A stretch of 64,000 nucleotides of DNA, from NCBI GenBank assembly GCA_964548275.1, contig CAZJQI010000008.1, positions 1-64,000 on the forward strand, written 5' to 3'. Every line of letters begins with the position of its first letter. Positions within the stretch are counted from its first letter, which is position 1. Made by a program: the position numbers and the translations under genes. The notes beneath the pieces are model-generated. The model saw only the letters and a list, made by a program, of their open reading frames with translations, did no database searches and was not told where the DNA came from. Positions 17,844 to 26,827 of this stretch are shown here, in pieces. The stretch comes from JAUVUV01 sp964548275. GTDB lineage: Bacteria > Gemmatimonadota > Glassbacteria > GWA2-58-10.

Positions 17844-18737
17844 ATGAAAGAATCGCTCGCCACACCGGGCAGTCTCTATGTTGTCGCCACGCCGCTCGGC
17901 AACCTGGATGACATTACCCACCGGGCCGTGGAATTTCTTAAAAAAGTACCGGTAATTGCCTGCGAGAATACCCGCCACAGCGGCAAATTGCTCTCCCGCT
18001 ACAGTATAAAGGCCCGCCTGATCAGCTATCACGAGCACAACGAACAGACAGCGGCAGGCCAGGTTGTTTCTTTGCTGCAGTCAGGGTTTGATGTCGCTCT
18101 TATTTCCGATGCCGGAACGCCGGGTATTTCAGACCCTGGCTACCGGGTGGTGAAACTGGCCCTGGAGCAGGGTCTGGATGTGGTTCCGTTGCCCGGCCCT
18201 TCCGCCCTGACAACCGCGCTGAGCGTCTCAGGCCTGCCCACGGACAGTTTCTATTTTGCCGGGTGGGTCCCTTCCCGTGAAAAAGAACTCGAGAAAACTC
18301 TCGCAAAACTCTCCTCACTCAAGGCTACGCTGATTTTTTACTGTCCGGCCCGGAAAATAAAAAACGTTGTTGTCAAGTTCCGGCAGGTTCTCGGCAACCG
18401 TCGGGCTGTGGTCTGCCGCGAGCTTACCAAGATTCACGAGGAAATCCTCCGCGGTTCCCTTTCGGAGCTGGAAAAAACTCTCGCAGATAGAGATTCGGTC
18501 AAAGGCGAGATAGTGCTGATCGTGGAGGGTAACAGGGCAAAAGAGATTGAGCCTGGCGAGGATCTGGCAGCTCGTCTGGCAGAATTGCTCGATAGCCTGG
18601 ATAATGTCGGTTCAATGGGCGCTAAAAGGCTTACCACGCTTGCCGCCGAAAGACTTGGCAGTCCGAGGAACAGGGTTTACCCGCTGGTCTGTGCCTACTT
18701 GAACAGGCTAAAAGAGGGACAAGTAAGCAAAGATTGA
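17844..18737 (+). CDS. rsmI: 16S rRNA (cytidine(1402)-2'-O)-methyltransferase
   Basis: This 297-residue SAM-dependent enzyme methylates the ribose of C1402 in the ribosomal P site. Family motifs are clear: LYVVATPLGNLDDITHRA near the N-terminus, CENTRHSGKLL, ISDAGTPGISDPGY and PLPGPSALTTALS. The TP-methylase fold covers residues 10-235. The C-terminal 60 residues are a typical extension. The ATG at 17844 is chosen, although a TTG at 17832 overlapping the ylbF stop is also possible and would give direct translational coupling. The gene ends only ten bases from the convergent lipoprotein gene, with no terminator between. Confidence 0.95.
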   Translation: MKESLATPGSLYVVATPLGNLDDITHRAVEFLKKVPVIACENTRHSGKLLSRYSIKARLISYHEHNEQTAAGQVVSLLQSGFDVALISDAGTPGISDPGYRVVKLALEQGLDVVPLPGPSALTTALSVSGLPTDSFYFAGWVPSREKELEKTLAKLSSLKATLIFYCPARKIKNVVVKFRQVLGNRRAVVCRELTKIHEEILRGSLSELEKTLADRDSVKGEIVLIVEGNRAKEIEPGEDLAARLAELLDSLDNVGSMGAKRLTTLAAERLGSPRNRVYPLVCAYLNRLKEGQVSKD

Positions 18738-18747
18738 AAGAACCAGC

Positions 18748-20025
18748 CTAGTGGGGGCTCTGCAGGGCAATTATACCGGGCTTGTCGGGATGCTGAACTT
18801 GCCAGATTATTTCTCCTCCGGGGGCAAGCTTGGTTATCAGGCCTGATTCCGAACTTACATAGACCGTATTGTCGTGATTGCTGTATGCCAGGCTCCAGGG
18901 CCTGCCAAGTCCGGAAATCCGTGCGGTAAAAGCGCCGCTCCTGTCGATTTCATAAACCATGTCACTGCCGTAATCCGCCACCCAGCAAATATCTCCTGTG
19001 GTATTAACAGTCAGGGAGGTCGGATCGCTGAATGTACTCGTTTTTGACACCATATCCTCATCATCGAACAGGAACACTTTCCTGGAGCCGGTATCGAGAA
19101 TCCATGCTTCCGTGCCCTGCTCACCGAGCACCACGCCCTCTGGGGTGACAAATTCCGAGTGGGAGTAATGAACAATCTTTCCCTCATTCATCTTGACTCT
19201 GGCCACCATAGGCTCTGAAGAGCCAACCCAGACATCCCCTCTCACATTATCCACTGTAATCGAGGTTACAGGCAAATTAGTGGATTGGGAAAAAAGCAGC
19301 TCGCCGCTTCCTATCTGGAAGTGGTAAAGTAAGCCGCTATCACCCTTTATGGCAATCCAGACCGTACGGCCCCTTCTGCTGAACTCGAACGCGGCCACAG
19401 AGCTAAGGGTCGCACCCTCACCGATAGGTTCTCCACTGAACGTATAGCGGTAAATTTCATGGGAAGCCCTGTCGAGAATCCAGAGCTCCTGGTTCGCAGG
19501 ATCGATCTGGATATCCTGGATGTTGAAAAATGTTGCGTCAAGTCTTCGGATCTCGTCCTTGAAATCAGGTGTCATGAGAATTATCTCGCCGTAATCGAAC
19601 AGCTCCATCCATCCGAATATCTCTCCGGGAGTGGCGATATCCGGCAATGTCTTGGGCTTTTCGGTATTGCCTTTGAGCACGAACTGAAGATTGTAGCTGT
19701 AGGACACGCCGTTTGTCGCAGTGTTGTCCAGAAAAAAAGTCGTTCCAGGAGAGAGTATACTGTCGTTAAGCACCACAGTATCAGGTAAATCGGAGGAAAA
19801 TCTCTGCACCCGGATACCCTCAAGATCGTCGAAATCAAGAGGATCCCAGAGGAGAAAAACCTGTCCGTTGCCAGCAAGCGCGTTAAAGCCCAAATTTGTC
19901 TGATAGCGATCCGGATTGCACGGATCGATTGGGTTGGACCGCGACCGGTCCGAGCAGCCCAGGCCTGACAGAAAGATTAATAGGATTGGAATCGATAACT
20001 TGAGCAGCGCGGGTATCTTTTTCAA
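18748..20025 (-). CDS. Lipoprotein with a fibronectin-like domain and a beta-propeller
   Basis: The 425-residue protein has a clear lipobox, LSGLGC, at about residues 19-24. Residues 45-135 resemble a fibronectin type III fold (NGQVFLLWDP ... YSYNLQF). The remaining 290 residues carry repeating blades (VDNVRGDVWVGSS, VNTTGDICWVADYG, SNHDNTVYVSSES) like NHL or YVTN propellers. It is likely anchored in the periplasm or outer membrane and used for binding rather than catalysis. It lies 29 bases downstream of a leftward PEGA-like gene. Together with the next two genes it forms a leftward group of envelope proteins. Confidence 0.8.
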   Translation of the reverse strand: MKKIPALLKLSIPILLIFLSGLGCSDRSRSNPIDPCNPDRYQTNLGFNALAGNGQVFLLWDPLDFDDLEGIRVQRFSSDLPDTVVLNDSILSPGTTFFLDNTATNGVSYSYNLQFVLKGNTEKPKTLPDIATPGEIFGWMELFDYGEIILMTPDFKDEIRRLDATFFNIQDIQIDPANQELWILDRASHEIYRYTFSGEPIGEGATLSSVAAFEFSRRGRTVWIAIKGDSGLLYHFQIGSGELLFSQSTNLPVTSITVDNVRGDVWVGSSEPMVARVKMNEGKIVHYSHSEFVTPEGVVLGEQGTEAWILDTGSRKVFLFDDEDMVSKTSTFSDPTSLTVNTTGDICWVADYGSDMVYEIDRSGAFTARISGLGRPWSLAYSNHDNTVYVSSESGLITKLAPGGEIIWQVQHPDKPGIIALQSPH

Positions 20026-20054
20026 AACCGCAATCCTCCGGATAAAGCCAAAGG

Positions 20055-20972
20055 CTAGAATTTAAGGGCCAGCCCGGCCTTGTGCGGTAAAATTTTAACC
20101 GAAAGCCTGGAGGGTTTGTCCCCCTGAGCTTGTTTTTCGGCAGGGAACACGAAACGGCGGATCAACATGTAGCCGAATACACCAAGGGCAAGGTCGCCGG
20201 CAATAAAAGTCGCTTTAGATATCCTGTCATTGCGGCGCACCTTTGAATAAGCCTCCTCCCGGGCATTTGTGCCGAGCATTCGCAGGTATTGATCGTAATA
20301 CTTATCAGCCTGTTGATTGAAATGAGCGCCGATGGCAAGCAGTATCACTCCACTCCCCAGGCTGGCCATCAGGTCCGGTGAAATCAGCTTCCTTAGCGGA
20401 GAACTGTAAGGGTAAGTGGCTAGATCATCCTCGACGAACCCGTCCACACTTACTGGCTCCAGGCTGTAAAACAACTCTGTACCGTAATCGTGAAGCCTGT
20501 CCAGATGGAGGGCCTTGTCCTGATATCCTTCCATTCTGACCACGACTGAGTCCCCTGTCCCGAGCAGAAAGTAAAAATCCCCCGGAGTCCTGCCGAGAAA
20601 CCGTCCCCGGAAGTAAAGTTCTGCTGAATGGGGGTCGGTGCGGATTGTGAATATATCGCTCCTGGTCAGATCAATCGTTCTCTTGCCTGCCGAACCGATT
20701 GTGAAAGGATAGATCAGGTAGCGGTGGGCCCAGTAACTGGCAGTATGGTAAGGGAAGAATTTCAATACATGCTCGCCAGGGGAGATCTCGATTTCAGTTG
20801 TGGCGTTCAATTCGAGAGTATCGCTGTCGAGCACAATCTTGCCCTGATCCGGGATAATGGTCAGCCATGCGGCTTCTTCACTGGCACAAAGATTTACCCG
20901 GATTGCAAAAAGCAGGAAAATTGTCAAACCGGTCAGGCGGACCGGAAATCTGCTATTTTGCGTGGAATGCAT
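20055..20972 (-). CDS. Exported PEGA-like protein, membrane-anchored
   Basis: The 305-residue protein has an N-terminal hydrophobic segment (residues about 12-30). Residues 35-190 contain two stretches with the pattern of PEGA domains (PGEHVLKFFPY and TDPHSAELYFRGRFLGRTPGDF), usually found in surface or peptidoglycan-linked proteins. A second hydrophobic stretch near residues 212-226 suggests a membrane helix. The start at 20972 overlaps the end of the upstream gene by 20 bases and has AGGGG upstream; a longer frame starting at 21032 is less likely because it would bury the signal segment. Function is unknown. Confidence 0.75.
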   Translation of the reverse strand: MHSTQNSRFPVRLTGLTIFLLFAIRVNLCASEEAAWLTIIPDQGKIVLDSDTLELNATTEIEISPGEHVLKFFPYHTASYWAHRYLIYPFTIGSAGKRTIDLTRSDIFTIRTDPHSAELYFRGRFLGRTPGDFYFLLGTGDSVVVRMEGYQDKALHLDRLHDYGTELFYSLEPVSVDGFVEDDLATYPYSSPLRKLISPDLMASLGSGVILLAIGAHFNQQADKYYDQYLRMLGTNAREEAYSKVRRNDRISKATFIAGDLALGVFGYMLIRRFVFPAEKQAQGDKPSRLSVKILPHKAGLALKF

Positions 20973-22119
20973 ATACCGTGCCCCTGTCAGAACAGTAATA
21001 AACATAATCTTTATATATAAGTGGAGAAGCACTCAGGCCCTCCTCGATTTTCCGGGACCAGAGTCGTTCGCCGCTGGCGATATCAAAAGCTGCCAGATCG
21101 CCGCTTTTCGTGCCGGTAAAGGCGTAATCACCGGTAACGCTCGGCGGCGCCACCGCGATACCGTTCAACCTCGCTTTCCATATCTGCGAACCGTCCTCTG
21201 CGGCAAGCTTGACCAGCCAGCCGTCCCTGGTACAAACGTAAAGGGCTCCATTGGAATAAACCGGGCCCGAGAAAACAGAATGCCCGATATTTACCTCCCA
21301 CTCCTTTTTCAGGCTGTCCGGCTCAAAACAGATAACTTTTCCGCTGGCCAGGGCGCAGAAAAGGAAATAGCCGTCGCTGCTCAAATCCCCGAAAAGATGC
21401 CTGCCGAGGTCAAGGCTGCCCGAACGGACCCCGTTGGAAGAGTCCAGCTTGTAGATATTTCCTTCCAGAGTGGGAACGTAAAGGAACGGGTCAATGTAAA
21501 CAGGAGCATACTCTATTTTCCCTTTGAGCTGAGTTTCCCAGTTGCGGAAACCGACCTCAGGGTTGAGGCAGAGCACTTTGCCGAACTGGTTGAAAAGGAA
21601 GAGTCTGCCCTGTTCGAGAATCGGTGAGGAAACAGCCGGGCCGATTTTGCGCTCGATGTGTTTCTTCTTTGTATTGATCTCCGTACAGTACACCTTGCCG
21701 TCCGGGGACCGGGTGTTAAAAAACATCCGCACGCCCTGGATCAATACAGAACCGCCGAATCCCCCTTTGAAAGTGCGGCGTTCCACTCTCTCGCCGCTGT
21801 CCCGGTTGAGGATAACAATCCGCCGGTCCTTGGTGGTTACGAAAATATATTCATCAGCAGCACTGGGAGTTGCCCCGATCGAGCGGCCGACCCTGTTTTT
21901 CCAGGCCAGTTCCAGCGGCAGCCTGACCAGTGGCTTCACCGAGGCGGTTCTGCCATAGTCAGCCTTATCAACAGTCCAGCGGGCGTCAAGATCAGTAAAA
22001 AAGAGGGTCTTGCCTTTTCTGGCGTAAATGTCTCCTTCCGGGAATGAAATCAACAGGGCGAGCAAGACAGGGGATATTTTGAGGCAAAGCATTCCAGAAT
22101 TATTTCTTATGGTTTTCAT
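20953..22119 (-). CDS. Exported PQQ-like beta-propeller protein
   Basis: The 388-residue protein has a signal peptide (about residues 1-34) and then repeats of the PQQ/BamB type. Examples are ATPSAADEYIFVTTKDRRI, PVYSNGALYVCTRDGW and ASPLIYKDYVYYCSDRGTVY; the alternation of GxxxW-like strands fits an eight-bladed propeller. No PQQ ligand or enzyme residues are evident, so a structural or binding role, as in BamB, is more likely than dehydrogenase activity. Starts at 22134 and 22119 are both possible with weak ribosome-binding sites. It heads the leftward trio with the PEGA-like and lipoprotein genes. Confidence 0.8.
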   Translation of the reverse strand: MKTIRNNSGMLCLKISPVLLALLISFPEGDIYARKGKTLFFTDLDARWTVDKADYGRTASVKPLVRLPLELAWKNRVGRSIGATPSAADEYIFVTTKDRRIVILNRDSGERVERRTFKGGFGGSVLIQGVRMFFNTRSPDGKVYCTEINTKKKHIERKIGPAVSSPILEQGRLFLFNQFGKVLCLNPEVGFRNWETQLKGKIEYAPVYIDPFLYVPTLEGNIYKLDSSNGVRSGSLDLGRHLFGDLSSDGYFLFCALASGKVICFEPDSLKKEWEVNIGHSVFSGPVYSNGALYVCTRDGWLVKLAAEDGSQIWKARLNGIAVAPPSVTGDYAFTGTKSGDLAAFDIASGERLWSRKIEEGLSASPLIYKDYVYYCSDRGTVYAFHAK

Positions 22120-22427
22120 TTTATTTAAGCCCATCACAAAGCCGATAGTCTCTGATTCGAGGTATCTAATTTAGTTTCAATTCGTTTCAAAATCAAATCA
22201 GATGTTGACCCTTATCCCGGCAGGTCTTAAATTAAATTTCAAAGTCTGTTTCGAATTAATTCTTTCGAAACGACCCGTTAATGAATATCTACCTATGCGG
22301 AGAAGAATTGTTCCGTTTGGTTGGCCGGAAATTTTTCAAAATTTACGGTTGCTGATAAGGAATTTTTCTTTTCCTTGGCGCGCCCCTTTCTGGTGTAAGT
22401 TTTAATTTACGTTGAGGCGGTTTGGGG
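22120..22427. other. Divergent promoter region
   Basis: About 300 AT-rich bases separate the leftward propeller gene and the rightward rlmH operon. A rightward promoter candidate lies at 22205-22233. No gene or repeat is seen. Confidence 0.6.
22205..22233 (+). promoter_or_regulatory. Candidate promoter for the rlmH-bshC-divIVA gene run
   Basis: TTGACC (22205-22210), 17 bases and TAAATT (22228-22233) make a fair sigma-70 promoter about 195 bases before rlmH. Confidence 0.35.
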
Positions 22428-22895
22428 TTGAATATCACCATTCTGGCAGTCGGAAGAATTCGCGAGAAGCCAATTGCCGCGCTCTGCATCGAATACGCAG
22501 ATCGTATTCGCAAGTACGGCCATACTCTTTCGATAGAGGAAATTAAAGACGAGCCTGGGGACAGGCCATCTGACAAAATCCTTGCCAGAGAGGCCGATAG
22601 GCTGCGTTCCCGCATTCCGCAGGACGCATACCCGATAGCAGTGGACATCTCGGGGGAGGCCTGCAGCTCGACTGCCTTTGCCGAAAGAATCGACGATCTG
22701 ATGATGCAGGGTACAAACAAGGTAGTCTTCATAATAGGCGGCTCCCTGGGATTGGAGCGGAAGCTCGTTGCAAGCTGCCGCTGGGTGTTCTCGCTGTCAG
22801 AGTTGACTTTCACCCATGAAATGGCGCGCCTGATCCTGCTCGAGCAGCTTTACAGGGCAAACACTATTTTGCGCGGGGAGCCGTACCATAAATAG
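22428..22895 (+). CDS. rlmH: 23S rRNA (pseudouridine(1915)-N3)-methyltransferase
   Basis: The 155-residue protein is an RlmH SPOUT methyltransferase that modifies pseudouridine 1915 in helix 69 of 23S rRNA. It shows the family's ITILAVGRI start, the FIIGGSLGL SAM-binding knot and the C-terminal LTFTHEMARLILLEQLYRA ... GEPYHK signature. It begins with a TTG codon. TTG at 22428 sits seven bases after AGGCGG and gives the normal family N-terminus; TTG at 22422 is an alternative. Its final codons overlap the reading frame of the next gene, which suggests coupling. Confidence 0.95.
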   Translation: MNITILAVGRIREKPIAALCIEYADRIRKYGHTLSIEEIKDEPGDRPSDKILAREADRLRSRIPQDAYPIAVDISGEACSSTAFAERIDDLMMQGTNKVVFIIGGSLGLERKLVASCRWVFSLSELTFTHEMARLILLEQLYRANTILRGEPYHK

Positions 22896-23316
22896 CCGGG
22901 TCAAGGGAATTTACCTCTTTCGCTTTTACCTGCTTGATGAACGGAAAATCCGGATCGGCAGGCTGGGCAGTTTCATTTTTCCCGCGGGTTATTATATTTA
23001 CACAGGAAGCGCTTTCGGAGGTCTCGATTCCCGCCTGAGGAGGCATTTCGAGGGACCTCGCAGCGGGCGGCTGCACTGGCATGTGGATTATCTTTCAATT
23101 CAGGCAGAGGACAAATCTTTCGCAGTTGTCCGCAGGGTGGGGGCAACCGAATGCGATCTAAATCTGGCGGTAGGACAGTTGCCCCACGCGGTAACTGTTG
23201 CACCGGGCTTCGGCTCATCAGACTGCCGCTGCGCCAGCCACCTGTATTACATCGGAAAATCTCTCTGGCCGGAGTACCCTGGGCTTGAAAGCTGGACTTC
23301 CGGTGAGGGAAAATAG
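22888..23316 (+). CDS. DUF123/GIY-YIG-like protein with no standard start codon
   Basis: An open frame of about 142 codons encodes VKGIYLFRFYL, RIGRLGSFIFPAGYYIYTGS, HWHVDYLS and SSDCRCASHLYYIG. This is the pattern of DUF123, a GIY-YIG-related family often fused to endonuclease III. The frame is open back to a TGA upstream but contains no ATG, GTG or TTG before the conserved part; the first in-frame standard start (GTG at 23083) falls inside the domain. Translation may start at ATA (22888), which overlaps the rlmH stop, or a base change destroyed the start. I set 22888 as the most likely beginning. A base error in the assembly is also possible. Confidence 0.65.
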   Translation: MNSRVKGIYLFRFYLLDERKIRIGRLGSFIFPAGYYIYTGSAFGGLDSRLRRHFEGPRSGRLHWHVDYLSIQAEDKSFAVVRRVGATECDLNLAVGQLPHAVTVAPGFGSSDCRCASHLYYIGKSLWPEYPGLESWTSGEGK

Positions 23317-23398
23317 CAGGCATGGCTGATATCGGCAGCTATAAAGGCGAACCGTTCCGGCCGGATTCAACCAGGTTTATTTTGACCGGTTCAAAGAA

Positions 23399-25012
23399 AT
23401 GAATCAAACAAACTTAAAATTTGTACCTCACCGTCCAGCGGCCAACTGGTTGGTGGAGGATTACCTTGCAGGTAAAAGAGAAGCCTGCGATTTCTATGGC
23501 GGCCATTACGCTGCAAAAGGCAGGCTCGCCGAGGTCGCCGGAAAAGTGGGGGGGAGGCTGGATCGCAGGCAGGTCTCAGATATTCTCTCGGCCCAGAGGA
23601 CATTCGAACGGGTAAAAGAGGGCAAAAAGCGTCTGGAGCGCTTTGTCACCAATGGCGGGTATATAATCGCCACAGGACAGCAGCCGGTCCTTTTTGGCGG
23701 GCCGTTGTTTATTATCTACAAGTGTATCAGCACAATCAAGCTGGCCGCTCATGCGGAAAAATTGCTCGGCGTACCGGTTCTCCCCGTTTTCTGGAATGCC
23801 AGCGAGGACCACGATCTGGCCGAGGCCGCCTCGGTCAGCCTTCCCGATCTCCAGAATAACCTCGCCAGGCTAACTTTCTCCGCAAAGGGAGAAAATAACC
23901 GCTCGCTTTGCCAGATTGAAATCGATGAAAGTATTGACTCCCTGTTCGAGCGACTCGGCCAGATCACGCCGGAGACTGATTTTTCCGGATGGGTATATGA
24001 TCTATTGGGTTCGGCTTACAGCAGGGGATCGAATCTCGGCCACGCTTTTTCCGATTTTTTGGCCGGTCTGTTTGCAGATTACGGGCTGTTTGTTGTTGAT
24101 GCCTGCCATCCCTCGATTCGCCAGAAAAGCCGGGAGCTGTTCGAAACCGAAATCTCTGCAGCCAGGGAAAGCGCCGAGGCAGTGGGGAAAATGAACCACA
24201 GGCTGTTCTCCCTTGGATATCCTCTCCAGATCAAACCGCAGCAGGAAGATACCAACCTTTTTCTTATCCAGCATGGAATACGGGAAAAACTTCAGCTTGG
24301 GCCTTCTGAGGAAGAATTCAGGCTCAAGAGATCAGGGAACTTAATCAAGGCTTCCGAACTGCGCAAGCTCCTGGATAACTTCCCGGTATCATTCAGCCCG
24401 GGGGTGCTGATGAGGCCACTGGTCGAGGCGCATCTTTTCGGCCCCCTGTGCTATGTAGCCGGGCCGGGTGAAATGGGCTATTACGCTCAGATGTCCGAGC
24501 TGTACAAAATCCGCAACCTGCAGATGCCCGTAATTTACCCGAGGTTTTCGGGAATCCTGGTTGAAACCAAGATCACCCGTGTGCTGGACAAGTACGGCCT
24601 GGAGGCACCGGATTTGAGAGCCGGGGTGGATGAGCTTGCCGGCAGGCTTCTCGGCGAAAAGGGCGAACAGGCCCTTTTGCTTGAGGAAACCGGAAAGATC
24701 AGGTCTTTTCTGGAAAAAAGTTTCGCCCGGATAATAGAGCAGGCGCTCCGCTTAGACCCCACTCTCGAGGGCCCGGTTAAAAACACCAGAGCTTTGATTG
24801 AATCGAATCTCGAACGCATGGAGAAAAAGTCCGCAGCGGCAGCCAGGAAACGCAATGAGACCATTGTCGCCCAACTGGGCAAAGCCGCCCTTCATCTCTG
24901 GCCTAATGGAAAGCCCCAGGAAAGGGAAACAGCCGGAATTTACTATCTGTTTCGCTACGGCCCGGAACTGCTCTCTTTCCTGATCAAAGAGGCTCCCGTG
25001 GAGTTGAACTGA
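23399..25012 (+). CDS. bshC: Bacillithiol biosynthesis cysteine-adding enzyme
   Basis: The 537-residue protein matches BshC, which adds cysteine to glucosaminyl-malate in the last step of bacillithiol synthesis. Conserved motifs seen are ATGQQPVLFGGPLFIIYK near residues 90-108, VFWNASEDHDLAEA near 129-142, and the C-terminal RYGPELLSFLI. Length fits the family. The ATG at 23399 has no clear ribosome-binding site. It lies 82 bases after the DUF123 frame and 118 bases before yggS. bshA is found separately at 56544; bshB is not in the window. Confidence 0.92.
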   Translation: MNQTNLKFVPHRPAANWLVEDYLAGKREACDFYGGHYAAKGRLAEVAGKVGGRLDRRQVSDILSAQRTFERVKEGKKRLERFVTNGGYIIATGQQPVLFGGPLFIIYKCISTIKLAAHAEKLLGVPVLPVFWNASEDHDLAEAASVSLPDLQNNLARLTFSAKGENNRSLCQIEIDESIDSLFERLGQITPETDFSGWVYDLLGSAYSRGSNLGHAFSDFLAGLFADYGLFVVDACHPSIRQKSRELFETEISAARESAEAVGKMNHRLFSLGYPLQIKPQQEDTNLFLIQHGIREKLQLGPSEEEFRLKRSGNLIKASELRKLLDNFPVSFSPGVLMRPLVEAHLFGPLCYVAGPGEMGYYAQMSELYKIRNLQMPVIYPRFSGILVETKITRVLDKYGLEAPDLRAGVDELAGRLLGEKGEQALLLEETGKIRSFLEKSFARIIEQALRLDPTLEGPVKNTRALIESNLERMEKKSAAAARKRNETIVAQLGKAALHLWPNGKPQERETAGIYYLFRYGPELLSFLIKEAPVELN

Positions 25013-25130
25013 ATACCAGGCCGGGATTGCTTGCCGCTGGAGCAGGCGCCTGCTTCGAGTTCATTCGGCGCATTGGTCTGCTTGCTTTTTAAATAGCCCC
25101 GATATAGTTTATTGAAAATGGATCCTCTCG

Positions 25131-25826
25131 ATGAATTCAATTATTGCGAATAACCTGGCTTTGGTGAGAGAAAAGATTGGCCGGGCCGAGATAAACGCGG
25201 GGGTTGCTCCCGGCACTGTGACCCTGGTTGGTGTGACAAAAAACAGGACTGTCCTGGAGATAGAGAACGCAATTTGTGGAGGGCTGACTGATATCGGTGA
25301 AAACCGCTTTCAGGAAGCCGTGAAGAAACTGCCGCAAATCAGACAGCCGGTTACCAAACATTTTGTCGGACACCTTCAGCGAAACAAGGTCAAGAACGTG
25401 CTGGAGCTATTTGACCTTATCCAGTCTGTTGATTCCGAAAGACTGGCGCTTGAGGTCGATAAGCGGGCTAAACTCCGAGCAACCAAAGCTAAGATTCTCA
25501 TGCAGGTAAACACCAGCGGGGAGGAATCCAAGTTCGGTGTTGAGCCTGACCGGGCCGAGCAATTGTACGAGGTTATTGCAGGGTGTGAAAACCTCGAGCT
25601 TTTGGGCTTGATGACAATCGGACTGTTCAGCTCCGACACTGCGGCAGTGGCCGCCTGTTTCAGGAAACTTCGCAAACTGTTCGAAAAATTCAGCTCCTTC
25701 ACAGCTTCAACCTGCCGCATGGAAATACTTTCCATGGGCATGAGTTCGGATTATGAAATCGCGATTGCCGAGGGAGCGAACATGGTCCGCGTGGGCACGG
25801 CAATATTCGGCTCGTGCCCTTATTAG
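25131..25826 (+). CDS. yggS: PLP-binding YggS-family homeostasis protein
   Basis: This 231-residue single-domain TIM-barrel protein binds pyridoxal phosphate and helps control PLP and amino-acid pools. Family motifs are LVGVTKNR with the PLP-linking Lys (about residue 38), IGENRFQEA, HFVGHLQRNKVK, VNTSGEESKFG and the C-terminal SMGMSSDYEIAIAEGANMVRVGTAIFG. Its position directly before divIVA repeats the arrangement of the ylmE/sepF/divIVA division cluster of Gram-positive bacteria. The divIVA start codon is 26 bases beyond its stop. Confidence 0.93.
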   Translation: MNSIIANNLALVREKIGRAEINAGVAPGTVTLVGVTKNRTVLEIENAICGGLTDIGENRFQEAVKKLPQIRQPVTKHFVGHLQRNKVKNVLELFDLIQSVDSERLALEVDKRAKLRATKAKILMQVNTSGEESKFGVEPDRAEQLYEVIAGCENLELLGLMTIGLFSSDTAAVAACFRKLRKLFEKFSSFTASTCRMEILSMGMSSDYEIAIAEGANMVRVGTAIFGSCPY

Positions 25827-25851
25827 AAACAGTGAAATTGAGGAGGCGAAG

Positions 25852-26754
25852 GTGAAAGTTACTCCACTGGAGCTTAAAAAGGCTGATTTCAAGCGGGGAT
25901 TCAGGGGCTACAGCAAGGATGAAGTCCAGAATTTACTCTCCTCCGCGGCGGAAACCCTCGAGGAATTTATCAAGGAAAACATGGAACTCAAGCAGCAGCA
26001 GACCAAGCTTAGCGAGCGCTTGAAAAATTTTGAGGACGTGGAAAAAACAATTAACGAAACCTTGATCATGGCTCAAAAAACGAGCGAGTCAGCCCGGCAG
26101 AGTGCGGAACGGGAGGCCGAGTTGACCATTGCCAAGGCCGAGGTCCAGGCAGAGAAAATTCTCGAGGATGCCCGCGCTGAATTGAATGCCCTGAAAAGAG
26201 AGCTCGAGATGCTTGGGCATGAGAAAAACGCTTTTCTGGTCAAGATGCGTTCCCTGGTGGCAAGCCAGTGGAAACTCCTTCAGGAGGAAAAAATCAGCGA
26301 ACCGGTTGTGGCCGAAACAGAAGAAGCAGCACAGCCAGAAGAAGAACCGGCCCGGGAAGAGGCTGAAGAGGCCGGTGTGATGGAAGAAAAGCTTGAGGAA
26401 GCTCAAGCAAAGGAACCAGAAGAGGTTGCCGCAGAGCCTGAAGAAGCAGAAGAAACTGAGAAGCTTCCTGAAGGGGATTTTTCCAAAAAGCTGGGCGAAA
26501 TTTTAAAATCAGATACTGAGGAAACCGAACAGGAGACAGCAGAGGAGATTGAGCCCCAGCCCGAGGAGGAGGAAAAGGAGGAGAAACTTCTCTGGGAGGA
26601 GGAACAACCAGCGGAAGAACAGGAACAAACAGAAGGGGTTCGGAAGGAAGAGGATAAGGAGAAGCCGGATGTGTTCTGGGGTGCGGATGAAGCCACTGAA
26701 GGCGAATCAGATGAAGAAGATGAGTCAGAGAAGGGCAGCAATAGCAAGAAGTAA
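25852..26754 (+). CDS. DivIVA-domain protein with a long acidic tail
   Basis: The 300-residue protein begins with TPLELKKADFKRGFRGYSKDEVQNLL-like sequence, the membrane- and curvature-sensing N-terminus of DivIVA, and continues as a coiled coil to about residue 145. From about residue 150 the sequence is dominated by Glu with Pro, Ala and Gln and is likely disordered. DivIVA proteins mark poles or septa. The GTG start at 25852 has an AGGAGG site five bases upstream; an in-frame upstream start would overlap yggS and is rejected. The acidic tail is much longer than in typical DivIVA proteins and could recruit partners. Confidence 0.88.
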   Translation: MKVTPLELKKADFKRGFRGYSKDEVQNLLSSAAETLEEFIKENMELKQQQTKLSERLKNFEDVEKTINETLIMAQKTSESARQSAEREAELTIAKAEVQAEKILEDARAELNALKRELEMLGHEKNAFLVKMRSLVASQWKLLQEEKISEPVVAETEEAAQPEEEPAREEAEEAGVMEEKLEEAQAKEPEEVAAEPEEAEETEKLPEGDFSKKLGEILKSDTEETEQETAEEIEPQPEEEEKEEKLLWEEEQPAEEQEQTEGVRKEEDKEKPDVFWGADEATEGESDEEDESEKGSNSKK

Positions 26755-26827
26755 AGGATTAAGTGAAACCTGCAATTGCCTGATATTTAACGAATAAGCC
26801 AATCGATAAATCATGGGAAAAAGGGAA

